Shown here in pieces: positions 15,917 through 25,225 of a DNA stretch of 64,000 nt (positions are counted from its first letter, which is position 1; every line of letters begins with the position of its first letter). The DNA is from JAKFVC01 sp040386595 (GTDB lineage: Bacteria > Planctomycetota > Planctomycetia > Planctomycetales > Planctomycetaceae), in the NCBI GenBank assembly GCA_040386595.1, contig JAZKFE010000055.1, forward strand, positions 1 through 64,000, read 5' to 3'. The notes beneath the pieces were generated by a model. The model had not been told where the DNA came from. It ran no database searches and saw only the letters and a list, made by a program, of their open reading frames with translations. Made by a program: the position numbers and the translations under genes.

Positions 15917-18094
15917 TTACTCGGGTTCCACCGTAATCAGAATGTTTTTGAAGCCGGGGGTTTTGGATTCCGGATCGACGTCGCGGGGGATCAGGACGTT
16001 TGCTTCCGGGGTATACATCATGGCATTTCCGCAGCGGACATCGAATGGCCGCACGCGCTGGAGACGCATTTCGCCGACCGCGCTGCGGACTCGCACCTTT
16101 TGATCGGTTTTTAATCCCAGCCGGCTGATGTCGGCGGGGTTCAGCAGAAGCAGGTCGCGGCCTTCTTGATTGCGATAGAGGTCGACCTCTTCGTAAACCA
16201 CCGAGTTGAACTGTCCCTCCGAGCGGATGGTCATCATCCGGAATTGATTGGGGCCGAGTTCCGTGGTGGGGGGCAGGGGAATGGCATGGAACTTCGCTTT
16301 TCCCGACGGTGTGGGAAAAGTTTGGACATCCAGCTGTCGACCGGTGATGTGGAATTCCTTCCGCGTTTTGGCGATCTCGGCGATCGGTTCGTAACCAGGA
16401 ATTAATTCGCTAATCAGTTGGCGGATGGCGTCGTGGCTTTCGAGTTCTTTCCAATTGACTGGGCCAGCTTCGCCCAGGACCAGACGCCCGAGAGTTGTTA
16501 AGACCGAGACTTCACTTCGCGGACCCGGATAACGCGTGGGGCCGCCATCGCTCAAACGGACGTAGCTGAACATCGACTCTTGCGTTGTCGGCTGTGATTC
16601 TTCGTCCCGGGGCAAAACGGGGAGTACGAGCGTTTCCTGGCCTCGGCCCCAAGCATGTCCCGTATTCAAGGTGGTCGTCATGTATGTGACCATGCCCACT
16701 CGGGACAGGGCTCGTTCGGCATAGGCCAAGTCGGGATTGCTGCCATACAGATTGCCCCCCAGGCAGAGGGCGACGTCCATTTCACCCCGTTCGGCGGCGT
16801 TGACGCAGGCCATCGTGTCGAGGCCCGCGGATTTAGGAACTTCAATTCCCAGCCGCTTTTCGAACCGTTCCAGGAGTGCCTTTTTGAGTTGTGGCGTGAC
16901 TCCGACAGACCCGATTCCTTGGACGTTGCTATGTCCGCGAATCGGCATTAACCCGGCGTGCGGACGTCCAACCATGCCGCGGAGCAGGGCGAGGTTCGCG
17001 ATCATTTTGACGTTATTGGTGCCGTGCAAGTGATGCGTAATGCCCATCGTCCAGGCAAATACGACGTTCTTCGCTTTCGCATACATGTCGGCAATCTTGC
17101 GGATTTCCTCGCGCGTGATTCCGGAGCCATGGATGATGGCCTCCCAGGAAGTTGCCGTCACTTGTTGGACGAATTCTGAAAACCCTTCCGTTGCCGTTTC
17201 GATGAACTTAGTGTCTTCGACTTTGTTGTCGAGCAACTCCTTGGCCACGCCTGTCAGCAGGGCGATGTCACCGCCGATGTTAGGCTGCACATAGAAACTG
17301 GCGACTTTGGTACCGAACAGCAAACTGCGGACATCACTGGGGACGCGGAAATTGACAAGACCCAGTTCTTTCGCCGGGTTGATGACGATCACATCGCCGC
17401 CGCGCCGCCGGATCTGCATCAGGCTGCGCATCAGCCGGGGGTGATTCGATGCCGGGTTCCCGCCGATCAGCAGATAGAGGTCGGCCTTATCGAGATCCTC
17501 TAAACGAATCGTGCCCGTTCCCGCCCCGACGCTGGCGGCCAGGCCGACGCCGCTAGCTTGGTGGCAATAGTAGGAGCAATTGTTGACATAGTTAGTCCCG
17601 AAGACGCGGGCAAACAGCTGCAATAAAAAGCCGGCTTCATTCGAGGAACGACCACTGGCATAGAAGAAACTTCGCGTCGGCCCCGCGGCACGGAGTTTTG
17701 TGGCCAGGCGTTCGAAGGCTTCGTCCCAGCTGATGACGCGATAGTGTGTATCGTTCGGTCCGGCATAGACCGGATTCACCAGCCGGCCGCTGCTTTCCAT
17801 CTGTGCGGAACTGAAAGAACGCAGTTCACGGAAGCCAAACCGAGCGAAGAATTCGGGGGTAATTCCCGCCTGCATGTCCGAGACCATTGCCTGGAACGAC
17901 TTCTTGCAGACTTCAGGGAAGTAACCTCCCTCATTGACCATGCCGCCCATCTGGCCGCCCATGCCCAGTGCACACGTTTTACACGTGTTTTTGCTCCGCA
18001 TGGCCTTCCAGAGCTTCATCCAGCCCACGCGATTGGCCATCTTTAAAGTATAGCCAATCGCCTTCCAGCCGCCGCCGCTTGTCATGGGCTTCAT
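15917..18094 (-). CDS. FdhF/YdeP-family molybdopterin oxidoreductase
   Basis: Large Mo-bis-MGD enzyme of the YdeP branch, related to formate dehydrogenase alpha chains; substrate unknown, cytoplasmic (no Tat signal). 725 residues. Near the start C38 and C41 (NTCKTCALG) and the family segment GGQMGGMVNEGGYFPEVC are visible. Then come the molybdopterin domains (SGRSSNEAGFLLQLF, LIGGNPASNHPRL, TMGITHHLHGTNNV) and a C-terminal dinucleotide-binding domain (LLLNPADISRLGLKTDQKVR). The frame is open to a TTG at 18151; ATG 18094 is chosen as the nearest standard start, without a strong ribosome-binding site. No FdhD-like sulfurase or electron-transfer subunit is adjacent. Confidence 0.9.
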   Translation of the reverse strand: MKPMTSGGGWKAIGYTLKMANRVGWMKLWKAMRSKNTCKTCALGMGGQMGGMVNEGGYFPEVCKKSFQAMVSDMQAGITPEFFARFGFRELRSFSSAQMESSGRLVNPVYAGPNDTHYRVISWDEAFERLATKLRAAGPTRSFFYASGRSSNEAGFLLQLFARVFGTNYVNNCSYYCHQASGVGLAASVGAGTGTIRLEDLDKADLYLLIGGNPASNHPRLMRSLMQIRRRGGDVIVINPAKELGLVNFRVPSDVRSLLFGTKVASFYVQPNIGGDIALLTGVAKELLDNKVEDTKFIETATEGFSEFVQQVTATSWEAIIHGSGITREEIRKIADMYAKAKNVVFAWTMGITHHLHGTNNVKMIANLALLRGMVGRPHAGLMPIRGHSNVQGIGSVGVTPQLKKALLERFEKRLGIEVPKSAGLDTMACVNAAERGEMDVALCLGGNLYGSNPDLAYAERALSRVGMVTYMTTTLNTGHAWGRGQETLVLPVLPRDEESQPTTQESMFSYVRLSDGGPTRYPGPRSEVSVLTTLGRLVLGEAGPVNWKELESHDAIRQLISELIPGYEPIAEIAKTRKEFHITGRQLDVQTFPTPSGKAKFHAIPLPPTTELGPNQFRMMTIRSEGQFNSVVYEEVDLYRNQEGRDLLLLNPADISRLGLKTDQKVRVRSAVGEMRLQRVRPFDVRCGNAMMYTPEANVLIPRDVDPESKTPGFKNILITVEPE

Positions 18095-18200
18095 CGTATG
18101 TTGCTCAATCCCGGGTTCGCGAATCAGAACTTTTTTACTTCGAATGCCCAACCGAACTGAGAAATTGCTGACGGTTAGACTTCGCTTGAAGCGACAAAAA

Positions 18201-18397
18201 AGAGATTTTTAACCACGAATTGCACGAATGAAGAACAGCCAAATACAGTTTTGGAAAAACGGCCGAGTGTCCGAACGCTCTTCCTGTTTTTAACAATCAA
18301 TGGAGAATCTCAATTGGTATCGGCTGCAGCTTGGTTCACGAATAGGTCTCCCCGTAATTGATTCGTGTCATTGGTGTTATTCGTGGTGAAAATCTCC
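18201..18397. repeat. Dispersed inverted repeat, family C variant
   Basis: Left arm AGAGATTTTTAACCACGAAT, right arm ATTCGTGGTGAAAATCTCCT, with secondary pairing of GCACGAATGAA against TTCGTGTCATTGG inside. It has the same plan as the CCACGGATTCACAC units but uses ACGAAT in place of ACGGAT. It occupies the roughly 415-bp gap between the YdeP and riboflavin synthase genes, with no gene seen. Confidence 0.65.
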
Positions 18398-18509
18398 TAA
18401 ATCACGTCGACGTTCGTGGAACGCAGAAGGTACTGTTAGCGCTCGTCGAACAATCGTAGCAGCCAGCGGTTTAGCGAGTCTACGCCGTCGACTTGCCAGG
18501 CGGCTGGCG

Positions 18510-19109
18510 TTAGCGAGGAATGTCGCCGATGAGCTTCTGGACATATTTGCCCAGGATGTCGGTTTCGATGTTCACGGTGTCGCCAACTGTTCGTTGCCCC
18601 AACGTCGTTACCGCCAAGGTATGCGGGATCAAGGCTACGCTGAAACGCTCGGGTTCTACTTGCACGAGCGTCAGGCTGATGCCATCGACGGTGATGGAAC
18701 CCTTTTGCACCATCTGCAACGTCAACGCGCGAGGGACGCGGAACCACATCGTGGTCCATTCACCATCTTGTGTGATTTGATCGACTTGACCTGTGCCATC
18801 GATATGTCCCTGGACGAAATGTCCGCCCAGCCGGGCACCGACCGCGACGGCACGTTCCACGTTGACCAGGCTGCCGGGTCGTAGTTCCCCGAGGTTGGTT
18901 TTCGAGAGCGTTTCCGTTCCCGCCTGAAAGTCGAAGGTTGCCCCATCGATCGCCACGACCGTCAGGCAACAGCCATTAAGGGCGATGCTGTCGCCCAATT
19001 GGGCTTCGCCAGCGAACGCGCCGGGCATGTCGAGCACCAGGCGTACGGCGGCACCTTCGGCGACGACATTACGCACCGTCGCCTGTCCCTCTACTAATCC
19101 GGTAAACAT
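18510..19109 (-). CDS. ribE: Riboflavin synthase, alpha subunit
   Basis: Catalyses dismutation of two 6,7-dimethyl-8-ribityllumazine molecules into riboflavin and the pyrimidine precursor. The 199-residue product has two tandem lumazine-binding barrels. The first opens MFTGLVEGQATV and carries LGDSIALNGCCLTV. The second has GGHFVQGHIDGTG and KGSITVDGISLTL. Length and motifs are normal. Start ATG 19109 has AAGGA about 11 bp upstream. No other rib genes are adjacent. No FMN riboswitch was recognised in the 297-bp leader, which otherwise holds nothing I can name. Confidence 0.96.
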   Translation of the reverse strand: MFTGLVEGQATVRNVVAEGAAVRLVLDMPGAFAGEAQLGDSIALNGCCLTVVAIDGATFDFQAGTETLSKTNLGELRPGSLVNVERAVAVGARLGGHFVQGHIDGTGQVDQITQDGEWTTMWFRVPRALTLQMVQKGSITVDGISLTLVQVEPERFSVALIPHTLAVTTLGQRTVGDTVNIETDILGKYVQKLIGDIPR

Positions 19110-19406
19110 CTTTTTGGAAATCCTTGAAGTCGATCAATGCTGTGGCTGTCGATCAGGTTGAGCTTGTCTGGCGGTCACGTCGTGATTCCGCAAGGTCTGC
19201 CTGATTGTGTTGACCGCGACAGTCGTTGCAGTTTTATCAATTGGCGGGCAAATCTCGCCCAGCGCAATTGCTGGACGATAGATTATACTATGGAAGCGGG
19301 ATCTGTCCTATTTCCAGCGTTCGTCAGCGACTTGGCCCGTTTCCCCGTCTGTAAATGAGTGTTTCGGCGTCTCAATCCGGAAACCGCAAACTCTGGTTGA
19401 CCTTTT

Positions 19407-20975
19407 ATGTTATGTGGATGGCGACAATTCCGACGTCTGTGGTGGGCTGGCCTGCTCGCGGTCTGGAGTCTGTCTGCCTTCTATGCGGGAGAAGCCCAGG
19501 ACGCCGGGCCGTCGATTCCCAGTCCCACGGCGACGCCTATTCCCCAGGTAACTCCACAGTTTGAACTGACGGGAGCTGGCTCGTGCGCTGCAGCGGGCTG
19601 CCATGGCGGGGATGGGACCCGAAAGAAGCCCGACGGGACGTTCAACTTTTCGAGTTCCTCGTACAGTGTCTGGATCCAGCGTGATCCGCATGCTCGTGCT
19701 TATGATGTGCTGCTGACCGATCGGTCGCGCAATATGATTCGCCAGCTGGGAACAGGGTGGCATGCGGCCCATCAAGAGAGCCGCTGCCTGGTCTGCCATT
19801 CCCCGTTGGAGCCGACGGTTGCCAACGTTGATCACACCGTTCCGGTGCATCTGACTCAGCGTGAAGTGTTGCATGACGGGGTGAGTTGCGAAGCTTGCCA
19901 CGGTCCGGCCGAGAAGTGGCTGGTCCCGCACACCGAACATACTTGGCGTGACCGGATGACGGCCGATTCGCGGGCTGCGTTAGGGTTTGTTGATCTGCGA
20001 TTTGATCTCGTGCGACGGTCTCAGACGTGTGTGAAGTGCCATGTGGGCGGGCCGGGACGCGATGTGAATCACGATTTGATTGCGGCCGGTCATCCGCGGT
20101 TGAATTTTGAGCTGTCGGCCTATCACGCCAACATGCCGGCGCACTGGGATGGCGAGGCCGATCGGCGGAATTTCCCCGCACAGGATGATGCTCGCGGTTC
20201 GATCCGGGAAGCCAAGCTGTGGGTTTTGGGGCAGCTCACCACGGCCGATGCCGCGCTCAATTTGCTGGCCGTTCGAGCTCAGGCGACGCAGGAATCTGAC
20301 ACTGCGAATGGTACCGCTGCCAAGACGGCGTGGCCTGAATTTGCCGAGTATGGGTGCTTTGCCTGTCATCACGATTTGCAGTCTCCCAGCTGGCGGCAGC
20401 AATCACCGGTGCCGGGGCGCAAGCCGGGCAGCTATCCCTGGGGGACCTGGAATTTTCCGTTGACGACCGTTTTGGAATCGTCCGACTCACCGGGACCTCT
20501 CGCCAAGGCGTTGCAGCAGCTGGAGCAGACAATGGGGCGTCCGTCGCCTGTGGTTGGTGAAGTGCTGCCGCAGGTACAGTTCGCGAGAGAACTGATTGCC
20601 ACGGAACTGGTGAAACACACCACGCCAGCATCGTTGACGGCGGAACGCATTCGCCAGCTCCTGGAGCGGGTGACTCATGACGGGCAGCAGTTGTCGAGCC
20701 GCGATTGGGACGCGGCGGCCCAAGTCTATCTCGGGACGGTGGCACTGTATCAGGCTCGCTTGGAAGCCGAAGGACAGGGGCTGCGACTGCAGGTGCCCGA
20801 GCCCGCCGATCAGGAATTGTTAGCCGCGTTGGAGACCCTCCGCGAGAAACTGAAGTTCCCGCAACCGCCCGAAGCTCCCTCGCAGTTCACCAGCCCGCGG
20901 ACCTTCGATTCGCAGCGGATCGAGATCATCCACGACCAGCTTCGGAAGCTGGAAGAGCTAGTGAAACGCCCGTAA
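19407..20975 (+). CDS. Exported multihaem cytochrome c (c554-like)
   Basis: A 522-residue periplasmic redox protein. An N-terminal signal or anchor (about residues 10-30, LWWAGLLAVWSLSAFYAGEA) is followed by five haem motifs. The first is the unusual CX4CH (C60-C65-H66, GSCAAAGCHGG). Four CXXCH follow at 127, 161, 208 and 317 (CLVCH, CEACH, CVKCH, CFACH). Spacing and the AGHPRLNFELSAYH segment resemble the cytochrome c554 family. The C-terminal third (about 370-522) is haem-free and helical. It would carry electrons in the envelope; donor and acceptor are unknown. It is convergent with a monohaem membrane protein downstream. Confidence 0.88.
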   Translation: MLCGWRQFRRLWWAGLLAVWSLSAFYAGEAQDAGPSIPSPTATPIPQVTPQFELTGAGSCAAAGCHGGDGTRKKPDGTFNFSSSSYSVWIQRDPHARAYDVLLTDRSRNMIRQLGTGWHAAHQESRCLVCHSPLEPTVANVDHTVPVHLTQREVLHDGVSCEACHGPAEKWLVPHTEHTWRDRMTADSRAALGFVDLRFDLVRRSQTCVKCHVGGPGRDVNHDLIAAGHPRLNFELSAYHANMPAHWDGEADRRNFPAQDDARGSIREAKLWVLGQLTTADAALNLLAVRAQATQESDTANGTAAKTAWPEFAEYGCFACHHDLQSPSWRQQSPVPGRKPGSYPWGTWNFPLTTVLESSDSPGPLAKALQQLEQTMGRPSPVVGEVLPQVQFARELIATELVKHTTPASLTAERIRQLLERVTHDGQQLSSRDWDAAAQVYLGTVALYQARLEAEGQGLRLQVPEPADQELLAALETLREKLKFPQPPEAPSQFTSPRTFDSQRIEIIHDQLRKLEELVKRP

Positions 20976-21013
20976 GTTCTCATCTCTTGGCGAACCGTAC
21001 GAATGCGGTTGCA

Positions 21014-21231
21014 CCACGGAGACACGGAGAACACTGAGTTTTAAAAGTTCTTTTAAGAAGAGTTTTTTAGCCACGGATTCACACGGAAGAACACGGATTG
21101 GGTCAGCGTTTGTTTGCGTTTTCAGGCAACGCGGAGCCCATTCTGAGTTGTGTTGATTCAGAGTGCTATTGTGGCTCTCTACTGTCTTCTTCCGTGTTCA
21201 ATCCGTGTTTTTCCGTGGCTAAAAACTCTTC
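21014..21231. repeat. Composite dispersed repeat, family C (copy 2)
   Basis: CACGGAGACACGGAGAACAC at 21016-21035 is followed by a left arm AGTTTTTTAGCCACGGATTC (from 21061) and right arm ATCCGTGTTTTTCCGTGGCT ending near 21231. Same parts and order as 2559-2803. It lies between two convergent genes and could act as a bidirectional transcription stop. Confidence 0.75.
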
Positions 21232-21266
21232 GTCAAAAAACACGGCGTATCGCTAATACTTCTAGC

Positions 21267-22721
21267 TTAGGGTATCCCCAGGAGTTTGGGATCGTTCGAA
21301 TTCGGGCCGGTGATTTCTGGGATCGGTTCGTCGTCGAACCATTGTCGCAGGGGGATTTTTCCGGCGCGAGGATCTTCTAAGGAGGGGGTCCAATAAAGAT
21401 TGCCCATCCAGACTTCGGACTCCGGTTCGATCACCAGTTGCTTCAGGCGGATGTTGTATTGGATGCCGTAATGCAGCGTTCCGCGTGCTTGATCTCGATC
21501 GATCGCACCTTGATAGACATAGATCAGCCCCGCGACCGTCGTCGTCTGCGCGTCTGGCGTGATCTTTAAGGGGACTGTCGCTTCCCACTTCCAGCCTGGC
21601 TTTGTGACTCGAACGCGCTCAATCGGTTCTTTCACGAGGACGGGACTCTCGGGGAGCAGTTGCTTGGTGAGGAAGACTCCTTTGGAGATCGCGTCGCCGA
21701 AGAGCGCGTCAGTCGTTCCCGGGGCACGTTCCAACTCGAAATGAATGGCGAGTCCCTCGGGGGGGACTCGATCACCGTAATTCACCGCGTGGCCCTGGGT
21801 GTCGACCAGCGAGACGCGTAAGGTGGCTGTGCGGTAATTTCCGCCGTTGAACAGCTTCTCGTCTCGTTCACAATTGCCCCGATAGTAAATCCCGGAGAGC
21901 CTGGGGGCGTGTTTGGGGTGGATCGGAACGGGCGGATTCCCATAGACGTTGGACATGGGTTGTTGTGTGGTGGGCTTCAAAGCCCTTCTGAAATCGGCGA
22001 GCGATTCCTCCAACTTTTGGGTCTTCGCCAGCAGTCCCGCATGGATTTGCACCACCAACACCAATGCCATCAACGAATCCAGCAGCAAGAAGTGCCAGAA
22101 GTTGAAGTGTCGGATTGGTACCAGCCAACGGACTTGTGGACTGTCGACCCACGGTCGTTCTAAGCGGACGGCCTGCTTGTAGCGTTCGACCAGCAGGAGC
22201 CCGATTTGCACCACCAGCATCACGCACAACCAGGGGATAAATCCCGGGACCTCTTTGACCCAACGCTCGCCATAAGTGAGCCAAGCTTCCGGTGAGAGCC
22301 AGTGGTTACCGGGATCGGGAACCACTGGCATTGCTTCGGGCCAGGGAGTATCTGCCTCGACCCAGCGACGCACGAGAGCGATCTCTTCGGCACTGAGTGC
22401 GGGTTGGCCTTTGGGCATGCGATACGAGTCATCGCTCGACGCGATCCGGCGATAGATTTCGTTGGTTTTTAACGTGCCACCCAACAGAGGAGACCGCGAA
22501 TATCCCCCGGCGGCGACATCGCTCCGTTGATCCAGGCGGAGGCCGCCGCTGCGCATGGTCGGGCCGTGGCAGCGATCACAATGAGTCTGAAAAATGGGCC
22601 GGATTTGCAGGTCAAAGTTGATGGGGGGGACGGTGGCTTGAGCGAGGGCCAACTGTGGCAGCCAGAACAGGCAGACAACAGCCCAAGCCAGACGACCTTG
22701 GAGCTGTTGTAAAAATCCCAT
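21267..22721 (-). CDS. Membrane protein with monohaem planctomycete cytochrome domain
   Basis: A 484-residue protein. A signal peptide (MGFLQQLQGRLAWAVVCLFW, cleaved near LALA) is followed by a cytochrome domain with C48-C51-H52 (THCDRCHGP), in the style of planctomycete cytochrome C domains. Two or three TM helices follow (FIPWLCVMLVVQIGLLLV and FWHFLLLDSLMALVLVV), then a beta-rich C-terminal domain. The frame extends to 22853, but the first 15 extra codons are translated repeat sequence, so ATG 22721, with a GGGGGA tract upstream and an ideal signal peptide, is chosen. Function unknown; probably envelope electron transfer. Confidence 0.8.
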   Translation of the reverse strand: MGFLQQLQGRLAWAVVCLFWLPQLALAQATVPPINFDLQIRPIFQTHCDRCHGPTMRSGGLRLDQRSDVAAGGYSRSPLLGGTLKTNEIYRRIASSDDSYRMPKGQPALSAEEIALVRRWVEADTPWPEAMPVVPDPGNHWLSPEAWLTYGERWVKEVPGFIPWLCVMLVVQIGLLLVERYKQAVRLERPWVDSPQVRWLVPIRHFNFWHFLLLDSLMALVLVVQIHAGLLAKTQKLEESLADFRRALKPTTQQPMSNVYGNPPVPIHPKHAPRLSGIYYRGNCERDEKLFNGGNYRTATLRVSLVDTQGHAVNYGDRVPPEGLAIHFELERAPGTTDALFGDAISKGVFLTKQLLPESPVLVKEPIERVRVTKPGWKWEATVPLKITPDAQTTTVAGLIYVYQGAIDRDQARGTLHYGIQYNIRLKQLVIEPESEVWMGNLYWTPSLEDPRAGKIPLRQWFDDEPIPEITGPNSNDPKLLGIP

Positions 22722-22810
22722 GCGAAATGTCCCCCAGGCCCGCGACCGGCTGTACCACACGACTGCTGCCATTATGACGGGGGCTGACTGGAACCTCAAT
22801 TCGAGGCGAA

Positions 22811-22866
22811 TGGGTAGCCCAGATTCTTGAATCTGGGTGAGCAAAGCGAACAAGAGGTTGGGGCTC
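22811..22866. repeat. Dispersed palindrome, family B (copy 2)
   Basis: GGGTAGCCCAGATTCTTGAATCTGGG followed by GAGCAAAGCGAACAAGAGG is the reverse complement of the unit at 80-135, with one change in the loop. It lies just upstream of the chosen start of the monohaem protein. Confidence 0.8.
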
Positions 22867-22974
22867 CTTGCGACAGGGCTTCTCCAACCCGTTCCTGGCG
22901 AGCCCGGCGGCGTCAGCCCCGGGATTCTTCGTAGTCGAATGAGCTACAACCTCTTGCTTCGTTGGTGAAAAACA

Positions 22975-23889
22975 TTACGGCCGACGGTGGACGACCCAAC
23001 CGGGGTGCTCGACGCGAATCTGGAAGAGAGTCTTTCCGGCGGTAATGTAGAGCGTGCGGAGGTCCTCGCCGCCAAAGGTGCAGTTGGTCAGAATGTCCTC
23101 GGCGATGGGGATTCGTGCCTGCAGTTCGCCCCCTGGCGTGACGATGTAGATTCCCGTGGGAATTGTGGCCGTTTCGTGCGGGCCGCGCGGCGTGTTGATA
23201 CCGGCGGCAATGTAGAGCGTGCCGCGTTGGTCCACGGCCATGCCATCGCCACCACGTCCAGTGCCGAAGTCGTAGACCAGCCGCTGGCGGCTGACCGTGC
23301 CGTCTGCGGCCAGGTCAAACGCCCAGATCTTGCGATTCCCGCCGATCACCGGACAGCTGTCGACGACATACAAGGTGCGTTCGTCGGGGCTCAAGGCGAT
23401 GCCATTGGGGCGTTGGATGTCGGGTTGCGTGATCAGGCGGGTGACTCGGCCGTCCACGTCGATCCGATAGACCGATTCGTGGGCCATCTGCATCGTCGAG
23501 CGATCACCGTAGCACGGATCGGTAAAAAACAATTGCCCGTTGCTGCGTGCGGCGATGTCGTTCGGGGCATTGTATTGAACGCCGTCGAAACGGTCGGTCA
23601 GAACTTCGATTTCCCCCGTCTGCATATCGGTGCGGGTGATGCGGCGACGGCCCCCCACGCCGAATTCGTTCCCTTCGCACGCGAGCAATCGGCCCAAGTG
23701 ATCAAACAGCAGTCCATTGGAGAGGCCGCTATCGGTCCGCCAGACTTCAAAGAGAGTCCCGGGACGTCGCAGGCACAGGATTCGGCTGTTGATGATATCG
23801 GTGAAATAGACCGCGCCATCCGCAGTGGCAGCAGGGCCTTCGGTGAAAGCAACGGAGGCGGCCGATGTCAGGCCGGTAAGGATTTCCAT
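22975..23889 (-). CDS. SMP-30/gluconolactonase-family beta-propeller protein
   Basis: A 304-residue six-bladed propeller of the SMP-30/LRE type; members hydrolyse sugar lactones with a divalent metal. The metal-ligand pattern is visible: the glutamate of FTEGPAATADGAVYF, the asparagine of YNAPNDIAARSNGQLFFTDP, the asparagine of QRPNGIALSPDERTLYVVD, and the aspartate of GGDGMAVDQRGTLYIA. No signal peptide, so cytoplasmic. Start ATG 23889 lacks a good ribosome-binding site. It stands alone on the minus strand, 85 bp downstream of family-B repeat copy 2; the lactone substrate cannot be told from sequence. Confidence 0.88.
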   Translation of the reverse strand: MEILTGLTSAASVAFTEGPAATADGAVYFTDIINSRILCLRRPGTLFEVWRTDSGLSNGLLFDHLGRLLACEGNEFGVGGRRRITRTDMQTGEIEVLTDRFDGVQYNAPNDIAARSNGQLFFTDPCYGDRSTMQMAHESVYRIDVDGRVTRLITQPDIQRPNGIALSPDERTLYVVDSCPVIGGNRKIWAFDLAADGTVSRQRLVYDFGTGRGGDGMAVDQRGTLYIAAGINTPRGPHETATIPTGIYIVTPGGELQARIPIAEDILTNCTFGGEDLRTLYITAGKTLFQIRVEHPGWVVHRRP

Positions 23890-24036
23890 AGTGTGATGCG
23901 CGATCTGTTTTGAACTGAAGTGCTATTTCTGTCACAAAATCGTGATCGGAATCATACTCGACACGGAAATCGGTTCCAGCCTGACGGCGGTTGATGGTTT
24001 GCGAGATACGCGATGATGGAAATTACATGCTCTTCT

Positions 24037-24118
24037 TGGGAGGGTGAGGCCCCTGCCGAACCGCTAAGTCTGGCGATCTCAATAGACCAAGCGGTTCGGC
24101 AGGAGCCTCACCCTCCCA
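24037..24118. repeat. Family-A palindrome (copy 2)
   Basis: TGGGAGGGTGAGGCCCCTGCC and the right arm GGCAGGAGCCTCACCCTCCC flank a centre ending AGACCAAGCGGTTC. One base differs from the consensus left arm (CTCC to CCCC). It lies in the 336-bp gap between two minus-strand genes, upstream of the lactonase gene and downstream of the next gene. No gene in the gap. Confidence 0.9.
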
Positions 24119-24149
24119 TCAACGCGGAGCGTCTATCCGCCCCACGGAA

Positions 24150-24192
24150 ATGCCATCAGCCCGACTGCATTGGGCAGCCGAGCTGATGGCAT
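24150..24192 (-). terminator. Hairpin after the 209-aa hypothetical gene
   Basis: ATGCCATCAGC pairs perfectly with GCTGATGGCAT, with a second short CTGC/GCAG stem inside. It lies 34 bp after the minus-strand stop at 24226. The T tract after it is poor (TTTCC), so the terminator call is moderate. Confidence 0.5.
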
Positions 24193-24225
24193 GGTTGTGA
24201 TGATGTTGTTTGGCCTGAAAATTAC

Positions 24226-24855
24226 TCACATGTTGAGCATGCGGTCGAGTAACTCGTCGGACGCGTGCTGGCACGGCTGATCGCTTTGAGCTGGTTGAGG
24301 TGTGAACCAGCGTTGATCGGCCTGCAGGCGTTGAATTTCTCGCGGGACGGTGACCGATGAGTCTCGCCAGGATCGCAGGCGATGGTCGCGAATTCGCAGG
24401 CTGCAGGCTCCCGCCAGCCGTTCTTCCTGGGGTTGCTCGGGCGAGCAGAGCACCAAGTCGACCCACCAGACTTCGCAGCGATAACCGCTGGGGGCAAACC
24501 ACGTCGTGGTGAATTTTAATCCCGAGTAAGCGGGCAATTGTTGTGTCTCGGCGACCGCGTGAATCAGGCGTCGTTGGTGTTCAATCAGCGGCAATTGATG
24601 CCGGCCGGCGCTCCGAATGGCCGTCGCGACTTCATCCACCGTGAGTGGTGTCTGGGATTTGCCGACCTCATTCTGGGCGGCGCGAGAATTGAAGTTCTCG
24701 ACCGCTTCCGACAACGGGAGTGAACGTTCGAATAAATAATCGAGGTAGATCGTGTTCGGGGTGGAATGCGAGTAGCCGCGTTCCAGACTGGTAGTCTGAG
24801 GCAACGTGGAATCGCTGCCGAGAAACCAGTTCCAAAATCCTTGTTTAATGACCAT
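24226..24855 (-). CDS. Hypothetical protein, 209 aa
   Basis: I do not recognise a family. The protein is soluble and begins MVIKQGFWNWFLGSDSTLPQ. The middle segment VDEVATAIRSAGRHQLPLIE is helical, and a strand-like block GLKFTTTWFAPSGYRCEVWW precedes a Gln/Pro-rich end. No signal, TM or known motif. The frame is open to 24951; ATG 24855 is chosen because TTAGGT lies about 10 bp upstream and the added 32 residues look unprotein-like. A hairpin and a family-A palindrome follow downstream. Confidence 0.6.
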   Translation of the reverse strand: MVIKQGFWNWFLGSDSTLPQTTSLERGYSHSTPNTIYLDYLFERSLPLSEAVENFNSRAAQNEVGKSQTPLTVDEVATAIRSAGRHQLPLIEHQRRLIHAVAETQQLPAYSGLKFTTTWFAPSGYRCEVWWVDLVLCSPEQPQEERLAGACSLRIRDHRLRSWRDSSVTVPREIQRLQADQRWFTPQPAQSDQPCQHASDELLDRMLNM

Positions 24856-25225
24856 GTCGCTACCTAATTTACTCTCTCCCTGCTGAGCCAGTAATTGCAG
24901 TGGAGGAGGACAACACAACAAATCGTGATGGGTGCTAGTAACCAATTGCAAATCCAGTGCCAGAGGAATTTGGCCGGTTGTGTGGCACGTTTTTCAGCGA
25001 AAGCGGACCGTTTGGAGTCTCCCGAAAAGGGAAATGGCTAGAAACAGGCCAAATGTGGTGACGTGAGGTAGTTCCCGCACAACGCCAAGGCCGCCTCAAG
25101 ATGAGTGGTCGGATGTGTAGGAAAAGATTAATAGTCAAAGAATATTTTGGACTGGGTAACGCCCCGTTCCGGGTCAGACAAAACCGCAATTGTGCGGGGC
25201 GCGTCAGGCACACAACGGTTTGGGC
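24856..25225. other. Non-coding gap before the DUF1549/DUF1553 gene end
   Basis: About 370 bp between two minus-strand genes. It should hold the 3' end signal of the large gene and the promoter of the 209-aa gene. No strong hairpin, repeat or gene was recognised. Confidence 0.4.
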
